From contig CAISJV010000006.1 of NCBI GenBank assembly GCA_903885795.1, positions 1 through 64,000 of the forward strand: a DNA stretch of 64,000 nucleotides. The letters run 5' to 3'. The stretch is from an uncultured delta proteobacterium (GTDB lineage Bacteria > Desulfobacterota > Syntrophia > Syntrophales > UBA8958). The number at the start of each line of letters is the position of its first letter. Position 1 is the first letter of the stretch. Below the pieces are notes generated by a model. That model saw only the letters and a list, made by a program, of their open reading frames with translations. It was not told where the DNA came from and did no database searches. The translations under genes were made by a program, and so were the position numbers. Below, piece after piece: positions 45,691 through 53,060 of the stretch.

Positions 45691-45993
45691 TTAATGGCGT
45701 GGATCTTCCCTCCATTTTTCCTTCCCTCTATACCGGAACCATAACCCCACCAATATCCCCGTCAATAAAAGCGCTACTCCATTTCCGAAAATGAACACGA
45801 CATCCTTAACATGAACCGCATAGAGCAGGATCAAGGTCATACCGATCATCAGAATGGCAAGATATGAGCCGCTCAGACCATCGGCACACTTTGTCCTATA
45901 GGTCTTGATTATCTGGGGAACGGAGCTGGCGCACATGATCATTGAACCAGCCGTCCCCATCACTTCAAAGATATGGCCCGTATCCATATTCAT
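45691..45993 (-). CDS. SemiSWEET/PQ-loop membrane protein
   Basis: A 100-aa protein with three membrane helices and the PQ-loop S-S-V-P-Q-I-I-K-T-Y-R-T-K. It is the size of bacterial SemiSWEET sugar transporters, which work as dimers. The ATG at 45993 overlaps the preceding small gene's stop (TGATG). It is the last gene of a three-gene coupled operon with a 54-aa ORF and a DUF1232 gene. Transport substrate unknown. Confidence 0.8.
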   Translation of the reverse strand: MNMDTGHIFEVMGTAGSMIMCASSVPQIIKTYRTKCADGLSGSYLAILMIGMTLILLYAVHVKDVVFIFGNGVALLLTGILVGLWFRYRGKEKWREDPRH

Positions 45994-46157
45994 CAAGTTT
46001 TGCCTTCTCCATCAGATTGATATTTTGTCTGTGCTTCTTCCAAATCTTTTATCCTCTGCTTTAAGTTACTTTTCAAATCACAGGGACCGATTTTGATTAG
46101 CTCCTGTGCAATATCATTGATTTTATCCAGGACCTTCTCGACATTTTTGTTTTTCAT
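45993..46157 (-). CDS. Small hypothetical protein, 54 aa
   Basis: A short helical, charged protein (M-K-N-K-N-V-E-K-V-L-D-K-I-N-D-I-A-Q-E ... L-K-Q-R-I-K-D-L-E-E-A-Q). It overlaps the DUF1232 gene stop (ATGA) upstream and the SemiSWEET start (TGATG) downstream. This translational coupling on both sides is the main evidence that it is real. A coiled-coil is likely; function unknown. Confidence 0.65.
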   Translation of the reverse strand: MKNKNVEKVLDKINDIAQELIKIGPCDLKSNLKQRIKDLEEAQTKYQSDGEGKT

Positions 46158-46591
46158 ATATTCATCCCCGTTTGCTCTTCCTTTTCAATGTTCTTCGATT
46201 GTGCCTCTTTCCATTCCTGATATTTTAAAAGATCCTGTTCAATAAGCGCCAGACATAGGGCGATCACCAAGGCATCATCCAGCAGACCAATGATCGGGAT
46301 AAAATCAGGGATCAGATCTATGGGACTCAGGACATAGAGAAGTGTAAAGACAACCGCAGCAATTACCCACCATGGAATTTCCCGATAAGCGCCTGACCAG
46401 TAATCTTTGACCATTGAGATCAATAGCGCCACGTCTTTCAGGAATCTCTGCAATGGTCCACTTTTGACAACCTTCTCTGTTATCTCGTTTGCCTTATCCA
46501 GAACCTTCTTTACATCCTCAGAATTGACAGTTGCAGATCCCTTCTTGATGAAATCTGTATCAATGCCGCTCAACACCTTTTTTACATCCAT
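46154..46591 (-). CDS. DUF1232 (YkvA-like) membrane protein
   Basis: A 145-aa protein. The DUF1232 core is around W-W-V-I-A-A-V-V-F and L-S-P-I-D-L-I-P-D-F-I-P-I-I-G-L-L-D-D, with two membrane helices. An N-terminal helical extension and a charged tail flank it. The ATG at 46591 follows AAAGGAG by 8 nt; the ATG at 46609 would overlap that site. Function of the family is unknown. It is the first gene of the coupled operon ending with the SemiSWEET gene. Confidence 0.8.
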   Translation of the reverse strand: MDVKKVLSGIDTDFIKKGSATVNSEDVKKVLDKANEITEKVVKSGPLQRFLKDVALLISMVKDYWSGAYREIPWWVIAAVVFTLLYVLSPIDLIPDFIPIIGLLDDALVIALCLALIEQDLLKYQEWKEAQSKNIEKEEQTGMNI

Positions 46592-46636
46592 CGTCTTTCT
46601 CCTTTCCATGCTACAAAATCACTTGGTTAAAATAAA

Positions 46637-46676
46637 AAACCCCCAGGAAATGGTAGCTACCACTTCATGGAGGTTT
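46637..46676 (-). terminator. Terminator-like hairpin for leftward transcripts
   Basis: Read on the minus strand, an outer AAACC/GGTTT-type stem and the inner palindrome TGGTAGCTACCA are followed by G5 and T6. It would stop transcripts coming from the right before the DUF1232 operon. Confidence 0.55.
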
Positions 46677-46800
46677 GTCATAAAAACAAAATGGTCTCCA
46701 TGAGTGATACTGATTACTCAGGAAACCAACTTTTTCAGGTTCCGTAGGGTCTGTCCGTCTCTATCTTAGAGATAGATTCACAGGCAAGATTTGCAAATAT

Positions 46801-46887
46801 TATAATGACGCTGCTCGAAGATGTCAAATGGAAAATATTCCTATTGTGGTCGAGGTGTCTATAGCTGATGATTGGTCTGAGAAATGA
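46801..46887 (+). pseudogene. Relic of a family-A DNA polymerase C-terminus
   Basis: In the frame ending at TGA 46885-46887 the codons read ...E-N-I-P-I-V-V-E-V-S-I-A-D-D-W-S-E-K-stop. The 902-aa polymerase of this element ends K-K-I-P-V-E-V-D-V-S-E-A-D-N-W-S-E-K-S. The last ~18 residues align almost position by position, and similarity fades upstream. No polymerase body is present, so this is a fragment left by deletion or recombination. Confidence 0.65.
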
Positions 46888-47032
46888 AGACCTATTGAGA
46901 TGCCTGAACAACAGCCACCATAACCTTCCCGAGTCGTCCGGGGCAATAGAACTCTGGCAAGGTGTATGATGGGGAGGGACAAGAAAGCAAACGAGTAGGG
47001 AACAATTCAAACCATTGGTCAGAATCAGTCCT

Positions 47033-47326
47033 TCAACCCTTATACAATATCGGTTTTATTGCAGAATTACAATTGGATTTAACTTTCAACATGATAATGT
47101 TCGGATTTGCAACGAGATGCTTCAGACTTTCTCCAGCAGCAACAGCGTCCTCCCAATTCTTGAATTCCCAATGATAGTCTCTATAACCTTGATCCTCGGT
47201 GCTGTCTTCAAGATCATATGTGGCGGTCAGGGATGCAATTTCTTTTTCCAAATGTTTGCTGAACTGATTCACCTTTATATGAATAATCACTTCATAATCG
47301 GGCAGTTTGAAGGAAATGTTTTCCAT
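47033..47326 (-). CDS. Hypothetical protein, 97 aa
   Basis: A small soluble protein beginning M-E-N-I-S-F-K-L-P-D-Y-E-V-I-I-H-I-K-V, with an acidic centre and a C-terminal V-x-x-N-P-N-I-I-M-L-K-V segment. I recognise no family. The ATG at 47326 has AGGTG 10 nt upstream. It lies downstream of the HNH gene in the same direction. Confidence 0.5.
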   Translation of the reverse strand: MENISFKLPDYEVIIHIKVNQFSKHLEKEIASLTATYDLEDSTEDQGYRDYHWEFKNWEDAVAAGESLKHLVANPNIIMLKVKSNCNSAIKPILYKG

Positions 47327-47384
47327 TATGACAATCACCTATGTTTTGGTTGTTTTTTTATATCATACTGATTAGAATTCGTAA

Positions 47385-48557
47385 TCATTGTTGCAAACAA
47401 AATCCATAAGGGCACGTAACAATATGTCTTGGGGGTAAAGTAAATAAATCATCAGAATCATAATTGATATTGCAGTCTATACTAATTTGTTGCACAGGGG
47501 TGCTAAAAGATTGCGATAATATTGACTTTAATTCCTTAATTGTGAATGGATAATAAGTTAATTTCCACATGTGATGTGGCGTTTCAATTGATGTTTTTCT
47601 TGAATCACCAATATTATTAAGCAATTCATTATCTTCACATAATATTTGTTTTATTCTATAGGATTCTTTATTCCTTATTTTAACAGCTTTAACATGTAAA
47701 GGTATTTGAATAGGAGGATCATTAGGTATTGTAACAAGATATTTTTTAAAAGGTTTCAATTTCATTTGTATAAATCTAATACATTCTTTATATGGTTTTG
47801 CTGTTTGAAGTCCAAATAATGATGTAATGTGATTATTTTTTAAGCGATATTCCCTGAACTCTCCTTTTGAGTTAAAATATACCTCAAAGAACATACCACA
47901 GAGGATATAACATGCGGTATATTCAGAAAATATGCTCAATTCCGCCCTAATGTTCTTCATAAAATCAATGGCATTAAAAACTCCTCCGCAAGCACTTTGA
48001 TATATATTTCTTCCTAATACAAATGCTTGGTTTTTCGGCAAATTAGAAATGCCAATACTTTTCAATTTTGTTATCGCTGGATTTTGGATATTCCAATCAT
48101 GGGTTTTTAACTTCCTGATGATTAATGATATTTCATCATTGTCAGATAACCTGTAATCAATATCAGCAATTGCTGTATCTGAAAATAAAAACCTTTCTTC
48201 TAAGTTTGGGGAACTATCAATTTCACTGACTAAAGAAATATTTTCGTCTTGTGGCAAAGGGATAGAAAGTTTTTTCCAATGATCAATAAAATTGTATAAT
48301 TCCGCACGATACTGTTTTGCTTCAGCAATTGTGAGTCCTTTTGATTGACTGGTAATACTATCAAATTGATCATGGTGCATAAAACAAAGCCAAGCCAAAT
48401 TGTCAAATATTGCATTTTCTGGTTTTTGATCGAGATGAGCAATTTGTCCTGACTTAACATTCAAATCGTTAGCAAGACCGAAGCAGATACAACATCTTCT
48501 TCTGCTTTTCGTAAGTACTTTTGTTTCAATATCCTTTGGTAAGGTTTTTCTTTTCAT
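47385..48557 (-). CDS. HNH-domain protein, probable defence nuclease
   Basis: A 390-aa protein. The N-terminal ~85 residues have an HNH arrangement: C-C-I-C, Q-I-A-H-L-D, then N-L-A-W-L-C-F-M-H-H-D-Q-F-D, as in restriction-type HNH endonucleases. A linker and an unrecognised 250-aa C-terminal region follow; it may be a sensor or specificity domain. It is AT-rich and lies among cargo genes with an EcoRV-like enzyme, so an anti-phage role is plausible, but there is no direct evidence for the target. Confidence 0.68.
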   Translation of the reverse strand: MKRKTLPKDIETKVLTKSRRRCCICFGLANDLNVKSGQIAHLDQKPENAIFDNLAWLCFMHHDQFDSITSQSKGLTIAEAKQYRAELYNFIDHWKKLSIPLPQDENISLVSEIDSSPNLEERFLFSDTAIADIDYRLSDNDEISLIIRKLKTHDWNIQNPAITKLKSIGISNLPKNQAFVLGRNIYQSACGGVFNAIDFMKNIRAELSIFSEYTACYILCGMFFEVYFNSKGEFREYRLKNNHITSLFGLQTAKPYKECIRFIQMKLKPFKKYLVTIPNDPPIQIPLHVKAVKIRNKESYRIKQILCEDNELLNNIGDSRKTSIETPHHMWKLTYYPFTIKELKSILSQSFSTPVQQISIDCNINYDSDDLFTLPPRHIVTCPYGFCLQQ

Positions 48558-48670
48558 CTCTAATAGTTTTCCAATAGTGATAAAATTTTATATGGAACGG
48601 ATTACCCCTATAAATTTAAGATCTTTTAACTAGAATAACACATTTTCCGGTGCCACTTGTTGACAAAAGC

Positions 48671-49405
48671 TCACATACTCCCCTTCTTTAGCAAAGATTT
48701 CTTGATCTCATCTTGCTGTTTTTGTTGTCCGGCTTTTAGGCGTGCGATGTATTCTGACAGTAAATTTGATGTGTAGTTAATTTCTAAACTCCGTCCTGAG
48801 CAGCTCGCTCTAATATTGTTGCCCTCGCCATCCCCATACTCTTCACGCCAAATACTTAATTGCTGAGGTTTTGTTATTTTATATTTTCCTTTAAGGAGTT
48901 CTTTTACTGCATTTGCACTAACGCTTTGTTCACAATCGCCAGTTAAATTAGCCTGCAATAGAAGAGCAATAACACGGTTTCCGTCATCTCGGAGACCTAA
49001 GAGGTCTACCCAATTGGTATCAGGAAATATTTCCTTTAGATTAACAGGTGGTTCTAAATAGATGTATCTAAATAAATTACCTCGAAGTGATTCCAGTTCT
49101 GGAACATACCTTGAGAATGAGGCATAACGTCCTTTTGGTTCTGTTACGATTTTTTTCCCCTTTTGCTGAAAATTCGTCTTCATACATGATACTATATCCT
49201 CTCCAAGCTTGATACCAAAAGCACCAGTAATCGTCTCGTTTCCCCCAATTTGTTTTGATTGCGTACTTGAAGCAGCTTGTACAAGAATCGGGTTAGAATA
49301 GGCAATGGTAATGGTAGTTAATAGAATAGTTAATAAGAAGTATTTCGTGAGGGAATGTTTGGATCTCCAATCTGCGAGTTTTAAGACTAAAGATGATACA
49401 TTCAT
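48671..49405 (-). CDS. Exported hypothetical protein
   Basis: A 244-aa protein. A hydrophobic segment (about 22-45, ending V-Q-A-A) looks like a signal peptide or anchor with a longer than usual basic N-terminus. The rest is a soluble domain with four cysteines spaced as for disulfides (C in V-S-C-M, G-D-C-E-Q, A-S-C-S-G), and a Lys/Gln-rich coiled end. I recognise no family. The ATG at 49405 follows AAGGAG at 7 nt; a GTG at 49411 overlaps that site. Confidence 0.6.
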   Translation of the reverse strand: MNVSSLVLKLADWRSKHSLTKYFLLTILLTTITIAYSNPILVQAASSTQSKQIGGNETITGAFGIKLGEDIVSCMKTNFQQKGKKIVTEPKGRYASFSRYVPELESLRGNLFRYIYLEPPVNLKEIFPDTNWVDLLGLRDDGNRVIALLLQANLTGDCEQSVSANAVKELLKGKYKITKPQQLSIWREEYGDGEGNNIRASCSGRSLEINYTSNLLSEYIARLKAGQQKQQDEIKKSLLKKGSM

Positions 49406-49481
49406 ATTCACTCCTTATATTTATTTTGAATAAACTGCCCAATATTGTATATATATGTCTGTATGAAATCCACCACTATTA

Positions 49482-49700
49482 TCAAACCTGTAACCCCTTT
49501 TTGTAGAATTCCCAACCTAAGGTGGCGGAATAAAACCAAATCCCATCTTCAATCGGAATGTAAGCAGATACACAACCTATGGGGAAAGACACAGATTTTG
49601 CCTCTTCAAGAGAATTAAATGAAATTTCAGCTATTTTTCCAACTTGGTTCTGATTTTCGACAGGAAACGTTTTTGTCAAATAAGTAACCTTAACGATCAT
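49482..49700 (-). CDS. Hypothetical protein, 72 aa
   Basis: A small protein, M-I-V-K-V-T-Y-L-T-K-T-F-P, with E-I-S-F-N-S-L-E-E-A-K and a C-terminal W-E-F-Y-K-K-G. AAAGGAG lies 7-8 nt before the ATG. It starts 32 nt after the EcoRV-like gene and is probably co-transcribed with it. It might be a partner or regulator of that enzyme, but nothing in the sequence shows this. Confidence 0.6.
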   Translation of the reverse strand: MIVKVTYLTKTFPVENQNQVGKIAEISFNSLEEAKSVSFPIGCVSAYIPIEDGIWFYSATLGWEFYKKGLQV

Positions 49701-49732
49701 ACATTTACTCCTTTTAAGGAAAATGGTTTATT

Positions 49733-50464
49733 TTACACCCGCTTCTTCAATTCCCTTCCCACCTTGAAAAAGGGTAATTTCTTAGGTTTCACTTCCACAA
49801 TCTTTCCATCCTTCGGATTCCGTCCCTTATAAGCATCATATTCCCTCTCTTCCAAGGCATTAATATTGTTTGTTGAAAATGACGCAATATTAGTTGTATT
49901 ACCGCTACCCGGTCTCTTTCCTGCTATTTTGTATTTTTCTTGAATGAAATATTCAACATTAACATAAGGTTTTTGAATTTTTGTTCTTTCTTCCAATTCA
50001 TAAATTTCAGGATCATCATACGCTTCCTTATTTCGAGTATAAAGAAATCCAATAATCCAGTGCGTTTTATACTGATTATATGGATATAATATATTTTTTG
50101 TATTATTTCTGATAAACGACTTATATGATCCTAATGTGTAAACAAAATCTTTTTCAGTTCCATTCTTCTTTCTTCCCTTTCGATAAGTTGTTTTTATGTC
50201 TACAGCAATTTTATTTATATCTCCTTTATTTTTCAGTAGGGTAAAATCGGGATAGATTGTCTGTGGAGACGTTTCAAATATGTATCCATGGCGTTCTGCA
50301 ATGTCTTTTATTAATGGAGAACAAAAAAGTTCAAATACTGTACTCAATACCTTTGTATCCGATCCGAAAGGATATATTCTGTCATCTGTTGATAATAATC
50401 CTCTTATATTCCAATTGATATTTTTCTCGATCACTAATTCTCTAAACTCGCTTTTAAAGTCCAC
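49733..50464 (-). CDS. EcoRV-like type II restriction endonuclease with HU-like C-terminal tail
   Basis: A 243-aa protein. Residues 30-195 follow EcoRV closely: I-Y-P-F-G-S-D-T-K-V-L-S-T-V-F-E-L-F, active-site E45, D73 (Y-P-D-F), D89-I-K91, S-F-I-R-N-N-T-K-N-I, H-W-I-I-G and the recognition loop G-S-G-N-T-T (186-191). The catalytic spacing equals EcoRV's E45/D74/D90/K92. The EcoRV C-terminal subdomain is replaced from about 209 by an HU/IHF end (Y-K-G-R-N-P-K-D-G-K, then L-P-F-F-K-V-G-R-E-L-K). Predicted specificity is GATATC. No methyltransferase is encoded in the element. The start is GTG with GGGGGAG close upstream. Confidence 0.88.
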   Translation of the reverse strand: MDFKSEFRELVIEKNINWNIRGLLSTDDRIYPFGSDTKVLSTVFELFCSPLIKDIAERHGYIFETSPQTIYPDFTLLKNKGDINKIAVDIKTTYRKGRKKNGTEKDFVYTLGSYKSFIRNNTKNILYPYNQYKTHWIIGFLYTRNKEAYDDPEIYELEERTKIQKPYVNVEYFIQEKYKIAGKRPGSGNTTNIASFSTNNINALEEREYDAYKGRNPKDGKIVEVKPKKLPFFKVGRELKKRV

Positions 50465-50827
50465 TATCTCCCCCTCGATTACGTAGCAATAATAACTGAG
50501 CTAAATTATTTTTGAATGACATATAATGCTATGGTAAAATTCAGTAATTAGTCAAGGAATATAATAATTGCACCCCAGGATAGAATCCCGAAAAATATCC
50601 CGCTACTACACCAGTCTGTTTCCCGCCCACTTACCGCCCCAACTCCCTGCCGCTGGCATCCCTGCATATCCTGATGCAGATGTCTGGATGCAGACTGGTG
50701 ATAATATCAAGTATAGAATATAGAATACAAGGGAGTCCAATAGGAAGCTGCAATGGCCGTAACTATTAATACTGGCCGTTGATGTTCCTTGACTAACTGA
50801 TGGTGATATTGCTTCTTCAGATTTTGG
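50465..50827. other. AT-rich non-coding stretch upstream of the EcoRV-like gene
   Basis: I see no convincing gene. The region must hold the promoter of the EcoRV-like operon near its left end. An inverted repeat, CACCAGTCTG (50609-50618) with CAGACTGGTG (50691-50700), flanks about 72 nt and could be a binding site or a structured RNA. Confidence 0.35.
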
Positions 50828-50990
50828 ATAAAAAAAGACGGATGGAAAAGGAGGGACTTAAACCATCCGTCTGTATATAAAAACTGAAAGGGATTGCTCA
50901 TAACGTTCCTTTCAGATCGCCCACTAAGGGGGTCGGTGGATGGAAAGGAGGGACCAAAACCACCCACCGACATTAAAAACAACTTTTACC
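50828..50990 (-). ncRNA. Candidate small RNA: three hairpins with CCUCC loops and terminator
   Basis: Read on the minus strand there are three consecutive stems: 50971-50960/50943-50932 (11 of 12 pairs), 50915-50908/50891-50884 (8 bp), and 50872-50863/50845-50836 (10 bp perfect) followed by T7. The first and last loops share the sequence G-T-C-C-C-T-C-C-T-T-T, which is complementary to Shine-Dalgarno sequences. The last hairpin is a Rho-independent terminator. It may be a free sRNA or the 3' UTR of the upstream small ORF. Confidence 0.45.
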
Positions 50991-50996
50991 GCAGGA

Positions 50997-51209
50997 CTAC
51001 TCAGGCGAGATAAAGGTTAAACCATTATCTCTTCTCACTTTTTTGTTCTTTCGATCTCCTGTTTCATCCATGGTTAACGTTTGATCAACATTTCCGCTAT
51101 CTAAAGAAAGAAAAAAATCATACTCTTTTTGTCCGTCAAGCTTTTTGTCTTTGTTGCCTTTTTTCCCGCCTGAGTCCTGCTTTTGGTGATTTCTTTCTTC
51201 CTTGAACAT
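50997..51209 (-). CDS. Small, highly charged hypothetical protein
   Basis: A 70-aa protein rich in Lys, Asp, Gly and Gln (K-Q-D-S-G-G-K-K-G-N-K-D-K-K-L-D-G-Q-K), probably disordered. The ATG at 51209 has GAGGAAAAG upstream. Its 3' side is the hairpin array with terminator. It could be real or a spurious frame in an sRNA precursor. Confidence 0.35.
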   Translation of the reverse strand: MFKEERNHQKQDSGGKKGNKDKKLDGQKEYDFFLSLDSGNVDQTLTMDETGDRKNKKVRRDNGLTFISPE

Positions 51210-51212
51210 CAA

Positions 51213-51757
51213 TGGATCTTTTCCTCACTTCTGTCTTTCCTTTACGCAACTTAGATGCCATAATGAGAATTATTGGTTCGGGAAGGTTTTTAAAATCATA
51301 ACTGATAAATTTTATATGTTAATATGCTGTGTATAATTCTACATTACTGTCGATATTTATAATATAGTTCTTGGATTGTAAGGATAGCAGTCCATGACTT
51401 ATGTGCGAATATCGAACACTATTTGTTACTGCAATCACGATAGACCATTATAACAGGCATCCTCCAGAGTGTGCAGTATTTGCACGGACTGTTCATTACT
51501 CGCACATGCAGGATAGATTTTTAACTCAGGTCAGTAAAACTCTTTGATGATTTGTAATTGGATCTACTGCTACTGCCTCATCTGACGTTACAGCCGCCCT
51601 TATCCAGTCTGCTGCTCCTTGATAACCATGCCGAGACATCAATCCCTGGCACCATACTGAAACGTAAACTCAGAATGACAAAGAGATTGGAACGCTGCTA
51701 TGGTGGAAATGTGAACTGGGATATTGAGGGAGACTGGTGAACTGGCGAGTGGTGTCA
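51213..51757. other. Non-coding stretch, no gene supported
   Basis: About 545 bp of AT-rich sequence between two minus-strand genes. A plus-strand frame at 51558-51740 (60 codons) has no ribosome site and a Leu-rich start, so I do not accept it. I see no repeats or strong hairpins. Promoters for the leftward small ORF are expected near 51240-51360. Confidence 0.35.
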
Positions 51758-51760
51758 AAA

Positions 51761-53044
51761 TTAATAAGAAGTGTCGAATTGTTCTTTTTTCCCTTCTGGA
51801 CCTCTCATAAGACCACGTGGGAGACTCTTGGGAGTCATTAAAGGATAGCTGTGTTCCAAAAGAAGTCGGTTTAATCTTTTTATTTTCCCTTGTTCTTCCT
51901 CTGTAAGTTCAGAAAATTGCTTGTTACGATAATCATGCGTATCCTCGACAAGTTCATTAATTCCTTGGGGTAAATCAAGTTCTCCCCTTTTCTTGAACCA
52001 TTTTGAATAAAAATCGGGAGTCCTTATTATCTCATTTAATCTATCGAGAGAGTTCTCGATATGTTTCAGTTTAATTGAATACTTATCAGCATTTATAGCT
52101 ATACAGAGGATCTCAATATCAGATTTGCTTTTAAATTCGCCTCCGCAAAAATTTGAATATCGGTATCCCCTCGCAATGGGTTTAAGTTTCTCTATTAGAA
52201 TAGTTCTGTCTATCCCTGATTTGTCAAACTTTTCAAGTATTTCATCAGCCATTATATTATGATATGTTATTCTATTGCGTATTCCCCATTTCTCTTCTGC
52301 GTATTTTAAGGGTTCCTCATATAGACGGTCCCGCATCCTATCCCTCTCTTCCATCTGCTTGTGTTTGATTTGCAATCCTTTCATCTTTTCTTGAGAAGAA
52401 GCGCTACTGCGATGAATCATTTTCATGTCCGCATCTAAATGCGATTGAATCAAACACATTTCTCCCTGAAGGAAACCTATCTCATACGTAAGTCTCCATA
52501 AATATGAAGCATCTTGAGAATACTCATCGAAATTATTTCGTATGCTCGCAACATAATTCGCCAGCAACATAGCATATAGGATATTAACGATAATAGCGCA
52601 TTTATCAAATTTATCCACCTGTTGTAACTTTTTCCCTTTATATATTTCACTTATATATTCATCTGCCAATGGCATGATTGACAAATAATCAAGACTGTAT
52701 GATCTCAATATGATGGTGAAGTCGATCTGATAATTAATTTTTTTTAACAAATATTGATTAAAATCGTCTATTACTTTTTTGTAAGGATCTGCGTTGAAAG
52801 TATATCTTATAAAATCTTCGATTGAAGAACAGAAATCTTCCAATGATATCCTCCCCTGGACACGAGATACTCCGAAAGAACTCTTTTGCAGCATCCCCAT
52901 ATTTTCAGTATAATCTTTAAACCTGTTCATCATTGATTGTATGTCTTCAACTGTTTTTGCTCTAGGTTCTCGTGTCATCCTGATCGGAGACAAAGAATAG
53001 CTTCCTGTATAGTTAGTCATAGAACCGTCATTAAATCTTGGCAT
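51761..53044 (-). CDS. Hypothetical protein sharing a module with the adjacent integrase
   Basis: A 427-aa, mainly helical protein of no family I recognise. Its end (Y-R-N-K-Q-F-S-E-L ... K-I-K-R-L-N-R-L-L-L-E-H-S-Y-P-L-M-T-P-K) closely matches residues 384-418 of the neighbouring integrase. The ATG at 53044 lies 17 nt after the integrase stop; a TTG at 53071 would overlap it by 11 nt. Coupled expression with the integrase suggests a role in integration/excision or its control. Confidence 0.65.
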   Translation of the reverse strand: MPRFNDGSMTNYTGSYSLSPIRMTREPRAKTVEDIQSMMNRFKDYTENMGMLQKSSFGVSRVQGRISLEDFCSSIEDFIRYTFNADPYKKVIDDFNQYLLKKINYQIDFTIILRSYSLDYLSIMPLADEYISEIYKGKKLQQVDKFDKCAIIVNILYAMLLANYVASIRNNFDEYSQDASYLWRLTYEIGFLQGEMCLIQSHLDADMKMIHRSSASSQEKMKGLQIKHKQMEERDRMRDRLYEEPLKYAEEKWGIRNRITYHNIMADEILEKFDKSGIDRTILIEKLKPIARGYRYSNFCGGEFKSKSDIEILCIAINADKYSIKLKHIENSLDRLNEIIRTPDFYSKWFKKRGELDLPQGINELVEDTHDYRNKQFSELTEEEQGKIKRLNRLLLEHSYPLMTPKSLPRGLMRGPEGKKEQFDTSY

Positions 53045-53060
53045 AATGTTTGTCTGCTTT

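Noticed and set aside
46735-47010. A 91-codon minus-strand frame
   Set aside because: It covers the polymerase relic in the opposite direction, with composition unlike a protein.
50707-50982. A 91-codon minus-strand frame across the hairpin array
   Set aside because: It runs through terminator-like stems and repeated loops; the structure explains the sequence better than a protein.
51558-51740. A 60-codon plus-strand frame in the gap before the integrase partner gene
   Set aside because: No ribosome site, Leu-rich opening, opposite to all surrounding genes.
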